Made by a program: the position numbers and the translations under genes. A stretch of 7,609 bases of DNA from DATDCY01 sp031406795 [NCBI: Candidatus Rokuibacteriota bacterium] (GTDB lineage Bacteria > JAUVQV01): positions 1-7,609 of the forward strand of contig JANOHV010000182.1 in NCBI GenBank assembly GCA_031406795.1. The letters run 5' to 3'. Each line of letters starts with the position of its first letter. Positions within the stretch are counted from its first letter, which is position 1. Shown in pieces: positions 1-5,463 of this stretch. The notes beneath the pieces are model-generated. The model did no database searches, was not told the origin of the DNA, and was given only the letters and a program-made list of their open reading frames with translations.

Positions 1-376
1 CTGGATCTACAACGGCGACAACTTCTATTACAAGGAAGCGGGCGAAGGCTTCCTCTACATCCCCTACCAGTACGCCTACAACAACTACTACTGCAATTTC
101 GGCAAGGTGAAGGGCCGCAGCGACAATCCCGGCGGCTGGCCGCTTGAGGCGTGCTACATGAGCCAGGACGAGCCCTGGAGCTCCTCGAAGTGGTACACCT
201 TCGACATCACGTGGGACGGTTCGACCATCACGCTGAGCGTCGACGGCAGGGTCAGGCACTCCGGACAGCTCGACCCCGCCAGCAGGAATCTCGTCGCCGG
301 CCTCGGCTGGCCGCCGGCTGAGCACGAAGGCGTCATCGGCATGGAGTTCCGCAACTGGAGCTTCAAGAAACTGTAG
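1..376 (+). CDS. C-terminal part of a probable exported protein with a concanavalin A-like (LamG-type) beta-sandwich; 5' end outside the window
   Basis: The frame is open from base 2 and ends at a TAG at 374-376, giving 124 residues of a longer protein. The fragment is rich in Tyr, Trp, Asn and Gly. It contains alternating strand-like stretches, most clearly KWYTFDITWDGSTITLSVDG at residues 63-82. That is the wording of the back-sheet strands in LamG/concanavalin A-like lectin-glucanase folds ('W..v.i.wdg..i.lyvDG'). The closing stretch GVIGMEFRNWSF (residues 110-121) fits the last strand of such a jelly roll. Two cysteines (residues 31 and 51) could form a disulfide, which fits an extracytoplasmic location. 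A role in binding or cleaving polysaccharide is inferred from the fold only; no catalytic residues can be assigned. An internal ATG or GTG start is unlikely because the same amino-acid style continues upstream to the window edge. The hairpin just downstream suggests that this is the last gene of its transcript. Confidence 0.72.
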   Translation, partial: WIYNGDNFYYKEAGEGFLYIPYQYAYNNYYCNFGKVKGRSDNPGGWPLEACYMSQDEPWSSSKWYTFDITWDGSTITLSVDGRVRHSGQLDPASRNLVAGLGWPPAEHEGVIGMEFRNWSFKKL

Positions 377-401
377 CTATTTTCATCCGAACTGTTTCCG
401 T

Positions 402-434
402 CGAACGCCGAACCGGGCCCCGGTTCGGCGTTCG
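402..434 (+). terminator. Perfect 15-bp hairpin after the beta-sandwich gene, probable terminator
   Basis: Bases 402-416 (CGAACGCCGAACCGG) pair perfectly with 420-434 around a 3-nt loop (GCC, 417-419). It lies 25 bases after the stop codon of the upstream gene. The following bases are TTCGTTCAG, so the U-run is weak and interrupted. It could act as an intrinsic terminator with a poor tail, or as a 3'-end mRNA stabiliser. Its position between two genes, just ahead of a promoter-like sequence, favours termination. Confidence 0.6.
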
Positions 435-459
435 TTCGTTCAGCCCGCCCCCTTCCGCC

Positions 460-489
460 TTGTCTAGTATCGAAACGGGATGCTATAAG
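460..489 (+). promoter_or_regulatory. Sigma70-like promoter for the alpha/beta hydrolase gene
   Basis: A -35-like TTGTCT (460-465) is followed after 18 bases by TATAAG (484-489), which matches five of six positions of the -10 consensus. The -10 is preceded by TGC (481-483), an extended -10 motif. Initiation would fall near 496, leaving a leader of about 45 bases before the hydrolase start. It lies after the hairpin at 402-434, so the hydrolase probably has its own transcript. Inferred from motif matching only. Confidence 0.5.
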
Positions 490-541
490 GACCCAGGCGG
501 GCGGTTCTGTCAAAGGCGGGAATCTCCGACAGGGGAAATGC

Positions 542-1489
542 GTGGCGATGCATCGGATCAAAATGGTGTGCGCGGTGGCGGCGGCCATCGTCGCCGGCGC
601 CTACCTCTACGCCCGCATCCTTGACTTCACCGCCGCCTCCGCAAGCGTGATTGACCCGCCGGTACACCGGATCGCGACCGCCGATGTCCGATTCCCGAGC
701 GGGGACCTCCTGATCGCCGGCACCCTGTACACCCCCTCCCCGCTCGCCGGGACCCACCCGGCCGTAGTCATCAGCCATGGCGGAACCCGCCGCGGTCGCC
801 GGCTCGCCCTCTTCACCGTAGCCGCCCGCAAGCTCGCCGAGCGCGGCTACATCGTGTTGACCGTCGATTTTCGCGGCTTCGGCGACTCGGAGCGGCCGCG
901 CAATTTCGAGGCCGCCGCGGATCTGGATTTCGTCCAGGACGTCGTCGCGGCCGTAGACTATCTGGCCACCCTCAAGGGCGTCGACGCCGGCAGAATCAGC
1001 GCCGTCGGCCACTCCTTCGGGGCCGGGGTCGCGGTCGCGGCCGCCCTGCGCGACCGGCGCATCGACCGGGCGGTTTCCATTTCGCCGGGGCGCAATACGG
1101 CCAAGCGCTTTTTCGGGCCGGGCGCCCCCGACCCCGGCTACCCGAGCCGGCGGATGTCCCGGGACATGGGCGTCGATCCCCCGATCTCCCGCGCGCTCTT
1201 CGACCCGCACCTGAAGGCCTATGTCGCCGAGGCGATACTCGACCATCCCGTCCACCCGCCGATCCTGCTCGTCGACGGCGATAAGGAGGCCCCCGACGAC
1301 CTGGCGTTCCTCGCGGATGTCGCCGCGCGGATGACCGGGCCGAAGGGCTATGTCACGATTCCCGGAGCCGACCACTACTTCGGCACCCGCCAGGACCAGG
1401 ACGGGTCCGCGGCAGCGCCGCCCTACGACGCGCCGGTGATGGACGCCCTCGTGAGCGCGATCGACACCTGGCTGAAGAAGAACTTCTAG
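542..1489 (+). CDS. Alpha/beta hydrolase (serine hydrolase, dienelactone hydrolase/S9-S15-like) with N-terminal membrane anchor or signal sequence
   Basis: A 315-residue protein. A short basic N-terminus (HRIK) and a hydrophobic segment at residues 9-27 indicate a signal sequence or signal anchor, so the catalytic domain probably lies in the periplasm. The domain starts near residue 47 with VRFPSGDLLIAGTLYTP, typical of dienelactone-hydrolase-like or X-Pro-peptidase-like enzymes. HGG (79-81) is the oxyanion-hole region. VLTVDFRGFGDS (105-116) is the conserved post-beta4 motif. GHSFG (156-160) is the nucleophile elbow, with Ser158. GADHYF (276-281) carries the catalytic His279. The acid is less clear: LLVDGDKEAPDD (243-254) has Asp248 and Glu250 near the usual Asp site. 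Substrate unknown; an ester or peptide is possible. The GTG at 542 is chosen because AGGGGA (531-536) sits at good spacing; the in-frame ATG at 548 is the alternative. It has its own promoter and converges on the radical SAM gene. Confidence 0.9.
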   Translation: MAMHRIKMVCAVAAAIVAGAYLYARILDFTAASASVIDPPVHRIATADVRFPSGDLLIAGTLYTPSPLAGTHPAVVISHGGTRRGRRLALFTVAARKLAERGYIVLTVDFRGFGDSERPRNFEAAADLDFVQDVVAAVDYLATLKGVDAGRISAVGHSFGAGVAVAAALRDRRIDRAVSISPGRNTAKRFFGPGAPDPGYPSRRMSRDMGVDPPISRALFDPHLKAYVAEAILDHPVHPPILLVDGDKEAPDDLAFLADVAARMTGPKGYVTIPGADHYFGTRQDQDGSAAAPPYDAPVMDALVSAIDTWLKKNF

Positions 1490-1527
1490 TGATTCTTTGA
1501 CCGTCCACTGAAATACTCGGTGAACGG

Positions 1528-1675
1528 GCAGGCAGCTCAAAAAGGTCCAGGTGCAAGGCGGGCGAGTCCTGAGGAATGAGGCGTACGACTGTACGCCGCA
1601 GTTCTCCCCCCACTCGCTGCGCTCGCAGGGGGCAAGGTGCCCACCGCCGCAGATGGGCCTTTTTCAGCCGCCTGC
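1528..1675. repeat. MITE/REP-like palindromic intergenic element with 22-bp terminal inverted repeats
   Basis: The left end (1528-1549, beginning GCAGGCAGCTC) and the reverse complement of the right end (1654-1675) agree at 19 of 22 positions; the left copy differs at one base each near its middle and at a T/C before CCA. Inside, TGC and GGCGG motifs continue the long-range pairing (about 1552-1561 against 1641-1651). A perfect 7-bp hairpin, GGCGTAC/GTACGCC, sits at 1580-1597 with loop GACT. A C-run at 1606-1611 can pair with a G-run at 1628-1632. No open reading frame in it looks real. The phrases at both ends (TTTTTCAG followed by a GCCTGC-like end, and GCAGATGGGCC) match my memory of abundant intergenic repeats in deltaproteobacteria, but I cannot verify that here. 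A non-autonomous mobile element mobilised in trans is the best reading. Its right end overlaps the last codons of the radical SAM gene. Confidence 0.65.
1539..1664. terminator. Possible bidirectional terminator formed by the palindromic element
   Basis: The convergent hydrolase (+) and radical SAM (-) genes end on either side of this palindrome. Read on the plus strand, the right arm ends in GGGCC followed by T5 (1660-1664). Read on the minus strand, the left arm ends in GGACC followed by T5 (complement of A5 at 1539-1543). Each strand therefore shows a GC-rich pairing arm followed by a U-run, as an intrinsic terminator would. The loop is long, so folding may go through the smaller internal hairpins first. 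On the minus strand the right-hand arm begins within the stop codon of the radical SAM gene. Confidence 0.4.
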
Positions 1676-2716
1676 GAACAGCCTCGGGAGGTTGCCGAGG
1701 ATGCTCTGGTACGCCTCGCACGGGGTCCAGCAGTGCGGGCAGCGCCCCTCGCGGATCTCCCGCCGCACCGCGAGCGTCTCCGGCGCGTTCCAGATGCGCC
1801 CGAGATCGTAGCCCTGCTCCCGGATGTTGCCGAGCGGACGGTCCCACATGCTGCAGGGGTAGACATTGCCCGTCGGGTCCAGATAGCAGGAGTCGTGCAG
1901 CGCGTGGCAGGGAAGCGGCGTCTTGCCGGTCCGCACGTAGTCCCCCACGCGCCGCAGGTAGGCCCACTCCAGCAGCGCGGCCGGATTGAGGTGGAAACCG
2001 CGCAGCAGCCGGTAGCGTTCGACTTCTTCGCGCATCGCGTCGCGGTCGAGATCCGTGAGGCCCTCGTCCTGGTTGCCGTAGAACGACGAGACGTGGACGA
2101 TGTTCACGTGAAAATCCTCGTAACGCAGCCCGGGCAGCTCGGTCTGCGCGGCGGCGAAGGCGGCCGGGAACTCCCTCATGTTGAACTGCGAGATTGTCAT
2201 GCCCAGGGCGGCCTGCACCCCGGGGATCGAGCGCAGCTGTCGGAAGGTCTCGATCTGGCGCCGCCACCCGCCCTTGACGCCGCGGATGTCGTCGTTGACC
2301 CTCTCGTCGCCGTCGGTGCTCACCGTGATGAAGAGCCGCTCGGGGCCGAGCGCCGCGATCCGCCGCACCCCCGCCACGATCCGGTCCGTGAGGTACCCGT
2401 TGGTCGGGAAGTTCAGCAGCAGCAGTCGCGGCGAGGAACGGATGATCGCCTCGGCGATCTCGACGAAGTCCCTGCGAAGGAAGACCTCGCCCCCGGTGAG
2501 GTGGGCCCAGGAGAGGCCGCGGTTTTTCGCGAAGAACTCCCGGATCTCCTCGAGCGAGAGTTCGTCCGCGGGCTTGAGCCGCCAGATGCCGCAGGTGCGG
2601 CAGCGATAGTTGCAGCGGTGCGTGACGGAAAAGAGCAGCTTGTAGGGAAAGCGGGGCCGCCGCAGGTTCGAAGCGGCGATCGTCCCGGCAAACCGCAGGT
2701 AGCGCAGGGGATTCAT
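1664..2716 (-). CDS. Radical SAM protein with SPASM/twitch-like auxiliary iron-sulfur domain
   Basis: A 350-residue protein from the ATG at 2716; an in-frame GTG at 2734 adds six residues, and neither start has a clear Shine-Dalgarno site. CNYRCRTC (residues 35-42) is the CxxxCxxC motif holding the radical-SAM [4Fe-4S] cluster. TGGE (74-77) is the SAM-binding GGE motif. NFPTNG (102-107) and TVSTDG (131-136) are later barrel strands. Only six further cysteines occur, all C-terminal: 270, 277, 288, 326, 329 and 333. GNVYPC (283-288) and CPHCWTPC (326-333) are SPASM-type wording and should bind at least one auxiliary cluster. Such enzymes modify peptides, sugars or cofactors by radical chemistry; the substrate here is unknown. 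The gene lies 40 bases after the GT-C glycosyltransferase gene and is probably co-transcribed with it, so a role in glycan or lipid-sugar modification is an inference. The stop codon and last three residues (AGG) lie within the palindromic element. Confidence 0.88.
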   Translation of the reverse strand: MNPLRYLRFAGTIAASNLRRPRFPYKLLFSVTHRCNYRCRTCGIWRLKPADELSLEEIREFFAKNRGLSWAHLTGGEVFLRRDFVEIAEAIIRSSPRLLLLNFPTNGYLTDRIVAGVRRIAALGPERLFITVSTDGDERVNDDIRGVKGGWRRQIETFRQLRSIPGVQAALGMTISQFNMREFPAAFAAAQTELPGLRYEDFHVNIVHVSSFYGNQDEGLTDLDRDAMREEVERYRLLRGFHLNPAALLEWAYLRRVGDYVRTGKTPLPCHALHDSCYLDPTGNVYPCSMWDRPLGNIREQGYDLGRIWNAPETLAVRREIREGRCPHCWTPCEAYQSILGNLPRLFAGG

Positions 2717-2756
2717 GGTGCGCGAGATTCGCACAGAAGCGGCGGCGGATCAAGCG

Positions 2757-5339
2757 TCAGGAGGGGCCGCGCTCCCCGAACGCCTGCCGCAGCTCCTCCA
2801 GCCACCACAGCAGCTGCCGCTCCGGGTCGTTCTCGACGCGGACTCCCTCCAGTCGCACCGGCGCGCTTCCCCGGTTGACAAGGGGGAACTCCAGATCCCA
2901 CCCCGGCGACGAGGCGGTGACGCGCAGCGGCAGCGAAACCAGCTTCCGGCCCTCGGGCAGCGGGGCGGACACCGCGGCGAACTCCCGCCGCCCCGAGCCG
3001 CCGGTGACCCGGAAATCCAGCTCCCCGGCGCCTCCCGTCCCGCTCACCTCCCAGGTGACGCGGTAGAACCCGGGGACCAGCTGCTCGAAGGGTCCCGCGA
3101 TCCGGCTGCCCGGCGGGAGATCCGGCGGCGGCTGATCGGCCGCAGCGCCCTTGACGACAAAGCGCTCGAGCGCCACCTGCGGCCGAGGGTCGGCGTAGAT
3201 CCCGAGATCGACGCCTCCCGTCCAGGCCGCGTAACGCTCCGCCGGATCGCCCGTGCGCAGTCCCGGGAGCGCCGCCTCGACTGCGGCGGCGCCTTCCAGG
3301 CCGGCAGGCGCGCCCCCGAGGTGCTTATTGGCAACCGCAAGCCGCGCCGCGGACTTCCAGCCCGGCTTGTCGCGCTCCCAGGCCTCCAGCTCCCGCCAGC
3401 GCTCCATCATCAGCAGGAACCAGCCGCGCTCCTGCGGCGAAACGAGCCAGACGACCACCGGCACGTCGCTGCGCAGCCGAAGCGTGGAGAAGAGGCCGTT
3501 GTACAGGATGTCCGTCCGCCGCAGATCCAGGTCGACGAGGTAATCGCCGCCCTTCTCCACCCACAGTGTCCGCCACCGGCCGCGGTGCTGCAATCGCAAG
3601 CGGGCCTTGTCCCGGCCCGTCGGACGCGCGGGATAGTGTGCATAGAGCAGCCACGAAGACGCACCCGGCTCCTGGCGGATGTGCCGCGCGAGCGGTTCTC
3701 CCGGGACGAGGACCATCAGCGCGGACGACCGGCTCAGGGTCAGGTTGCCCGGGAAGAGCAGTTCTTTGCGCCCTGCTGCAACCCGCCGCGGCGGCGGAAA
3801 GAGCTCCACGTCCCGCTCCACCCCGTCGCTCCAGCGGATGCGCTGGGGGCGGTTCCGGATGTGGTTCAAGCTCGGGTTGCGCCGCTCGAGGTCGAAATTC
3901 GCCACGAGCGTCTTCATCCCCGCGGCCTCCTGCGCCCGCTCCGCCCGGGCCGCCGCGGAGAAATCCTCGAAGTCGATGCCGAACAGCCGCGGGTATATCT
4001 CCTTCCGGGCGTCATGCCGGGAACCGGGCATGAATCTCCCCGGCGCGGCGCTGTCGGCAAGCCAGCCTTTCGCAAGCCCGTACGTGCTCGGCAGCGTGAA
4101 GACGGCGGTGTCGGAGACCGCGGCGAGCAGCGCCCAGCCACCCAGCAGCCCGACCACCGCGACCCGGAGCCAGGGCTTGCCGAGCGCGCGGATCGCCGCG
4201 ACGAATGCGAAGCCGATGACCCACGCCAGCGGCGAGAGGACGCAGAGGTAGTGGTAGGGGACCGCGTTGGGGTGGCCAAGGGCGGCGACGGGGATGAGGA
4301 CGAGCGGGTAGAGCCAGAGGAAGCTCTCGCGCAAGCGCAGGCGGGAGACGAACACCCCGAGCGAGACGAGCGTGAGCCAGCCGGGCAGCGGCTCGAAGAA
4401 CCGCAGGAGATTGTTGAAGTGGCTGTACCAGAGGCTCAGGGCGAACGCGGTGCGCCGCCCCGTGTACTCCTCGGGAATCCTGAACGTCTCGAAGACGCCC
4501 ATCATCTCCTTGAGCGCCGTCACCGCGGCCTTCGGCGCGAGGATCAGCGTGGGGGTCGCCAGAACGAAGGCCGTCGCGAACGCCGCGAAGACGGCGAGCG
4601 GGCCGGCGAGCCGCCGGGGAGCGAGGGCGCTGCGCCACCCCTGCTGATCGCGCAGCCGCAGCTCGAGGAAGACCAGGCCGGGGGCGAGCAGCGTCAGCAG
4701 TCCGTTGTACTTCGTCGCGGCCGCCAGCCCGGCGCAGGCGCCGGCGGCGAGCCAGTCGCGCAGCCGCTCGCCATCGCGCAGCCGGGCACAGAAGTAGAAC
4801 ACCCCGAACATGAAGAGGCTGCTCGGCAGGTCCGCGCCGATGATGTGGCTCGTCTGGATGCGCAGCGACGAGACCGCGAGCACGCCGGCGGCGGCGAGCC
4901 CGACCCAGGGGTCGAAGATCCTCCGACCGATGACGAAGGCGAGGCCGAGGACGACGAGCTCGTAGACGCAGTTGAGCATCAGGCCGAACCGCCGCAGGTA
5001 GCTGCTGCGCGAGGGCCAGTCGTCGAGCGCCACCAGCGGCGGCGGGGTGTCCGGGGCGACGTGCTTCAGGACCTGTTCGTAACCCTTGTAGGCCCACTCG
5101 AGAAGGTGCATCGCGAAGTAGGGGTAGCCCGCGTCGTCCACGCCCGAGCGGCTGAGGATCTGGAGGTAGTCCCCCTGGATGAATTCGAGGGCTGCCCGGA
5201 CCTGCTTGCGATCGTCCGGGTGTACGGTGTCGTAGTCGAGCTGCCATGAGCGCAGGTAGAGCGCCGCCCCAACGACGACCGCGAGCAGAACGAATACCAG
5301 AAGGGGAGTCCCGCGGGATCCTTTGCCGGATGAACGCAT
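2757..5339 (-). CDS. GT-C membrane glycosyltransferase (GT39/ArnT-like) with a large soluble C-terminal region
   Basis: An 860-residue protein. GT-C enzymes move a sugar from a polyprenyl-phosphate carrier to an acceptor on the outer face of the inner membrane. A first membrane segment (residues 12-30) is followed by VHPDDRKQVRAALEFI (39-54), the position of the acidic motif, usually HPDE, in the first periplasmic loop. About nine more hydrophobic segments run to residue 412. Residues from about 425 to the end are soluble, roughly half the protein, which is long for the family. Residues 748-836 look like a beta-sandwich (AGPFEQLVPGFYRVTWEV then alternating strands to VRLEGVRVE), and a Trp-rich helix ends the protein. 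The ATG at 5339 is chosen because the membrane helix follows directly after a basic N-terminus; the longer frame from 5417 has non-family residues and would run across the divergent promoter region. The radical SAM gene lies just downstream. Donor and acceptor are unknown. Confidence 0.85.
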   Translation of the reverse strand: MRSSGKGSRGTPLLVFVLLAVVVGAALYLRSWQLDYDTVHPDDRKQVRAALEFIQGDYLQILSRSGVDDAGYPYFAMHLLEWAYKGYEQVLKHVAPDTPPPLVALDDWPSRSSYLRRFGLMLNCVYELVVLGLAFVIGRRIFDPWVGLAAAGVLAVSSLRIQTSHIIGADLPSSLFMFGVFYFCARLRDGERLRDWLAAGACAGLAAATKYNGLLTLLAPGLVFLELRLRDQQGWRSALAPRRLAGPLAVFAAFATAFVLATPTLILAPKAAVTALKEMMGVFETFRIPEEYTGRRTAFALSLWYSHFNNLLRFFEPLPGWLTLVSLGVFVSRLRLRESFLWLYPLVLIPVAALGHPNAVPYHYLCVLSPLAWVIGFAFVAAIRALGKPWLRVAVVGLLGGWALLAAVSDTAVFTLPSTYGLAKGWLADSAAPGRFMPGSRHDARKEIYPRLFGIDFEDFSAAARAERAQEAAGMKTLVANFDLERRNPSLNHIRNRPQRIRWSDGVERDVELFPPPRRVAAGRKELLFPGNLTLSRSSALMVLVPGEPLARHIRQEPGASSWLLYAHYPARPTGRDKARLRLQHRGRWRTLWVEKGGDYLVDLDLRRTDILYNGLFSTLRLRSDVPVVVWLVSPQERGWFLLMMERWRELEAWERDKPGWKSAARLAVANKHLGGAPAGLEGAAAVEAALPGLRTGDPAERYAAWTGGVDLGIYADPRPQVALERFVVKGAAADQPPPDLPPGSRIAGPFEQLVPGFYRVTWEVSGTGGAGELDFRVTGGSGRREFAAVSAPLPEGRKLVSLPLRVTASSPGWDLEFPLVNRGSAPVRLEGVRVENDPERQLLWWLEELRQAFGERGPS

Positions 5340-5346
5340 TGTCGGG

Positions 5347-5378
5347 ATTCTATAGCAGATCACCCTTCGACAGTTCAA
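5347..5378 (-). promoter_or_regulatory. Promoter for the GT-C/radical SAM operon, giving a very short or absent leader
   Basis: Read on the minus strand, TTGAAC (5378-5373) is followed after 18 bases by TATAGA (5354-5349). An overlapping TAGAAT (5352-5347) matches five of six -10 positions. The ATG at 5339 starts only 7-9 bases after these -10 candidates, so transcription would begin at or within a few bases of the start codon. No Shine-Dalgarno sequence precedes that ATG, which fits a leaderless message. Motif-based inference. Confidence 0.4.
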
Positions 5379-5398
5379 GCCGCCCGCGGACCCGGGCC

Positions 5399-5427
5399 TT
5401 GTGCCCTGCACACGCATCCCCCATAAT
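5399..5427 (+). promoter_or_regulatory. Promoter candidate for the GT2 gene
   Basis: CATAAT (5422-5427) matches five of six -10 positions. TTGTGC (5399-5404) lies 17 bases upstream as a weak -35. Transcription would start near 5434, giving a leader of about 30 bases that includes GGGGAG (5446-5451), the likely ribosome-binding site. It lies back to back with the minus-strand promoter at 5347-5378. Confidence 0.35.
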
Positions 5428-5463
5428 CCCCGTTCGAATCAACCCGGGGAGTCAGCTGCAGCG

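Noticed and set aside
464-1540. A 358-codon minus-strand frame opposite the alpha/beta hydrolase
   Set aside because: Its composition is Gly/Arg/Val-rich and low in complexity, with no recognisable motif. The opposite strand has a full catalytic-triad hydrolase with promoter and ribosome-binding site.
1522-1679. GAAC at 1522-1525 and 1676-1679 as a target-site duplication of the palindromic element
   Set aside because: Four bases is too short to be convincing, and the left copy sits two bases away from the inverted repeat. Kept only as a hint for checking insertion junctions.
1353-2753. A 466-codon minus-strand frame overlapping the radical SAM gene in another phase
   Set aside because: It is Arg/Pro/Ala-rich shadow sequence that also crosses the palindromic element and part of the convergent hydrolase. 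The radical SAM frame has all signature motifs.
1637-2878. A 413-codon plus-strand frame opposite the radical SAM gene
   Set aside because: It has antisense shadow composition, begins inside the repeat element and runs into the end of the GT-C gene without any domain signal.
2715-5249. An 844-codon open frame on the plus strand opposite the GT-C gene
   Set aside because: It is rich in Arg, Glu, Gln, Pro and Asp with no domain, membrane or motif pattern, and lies in the antisense phase that stays open in GC-rich genes. The minus-strand GT-C frame has clear family features.
5340-5417. A 26-residue N-terminal extension of the GT-C protein from an upstream ATG
   Set aside because: The extension (MRVQGTRPGS...) does not look like family sequence, overlaps the divergent promoter region and has no properly spaced ribosome-binding site. 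The ATG at 5339 puts a basic N-terminus right before the first helix.
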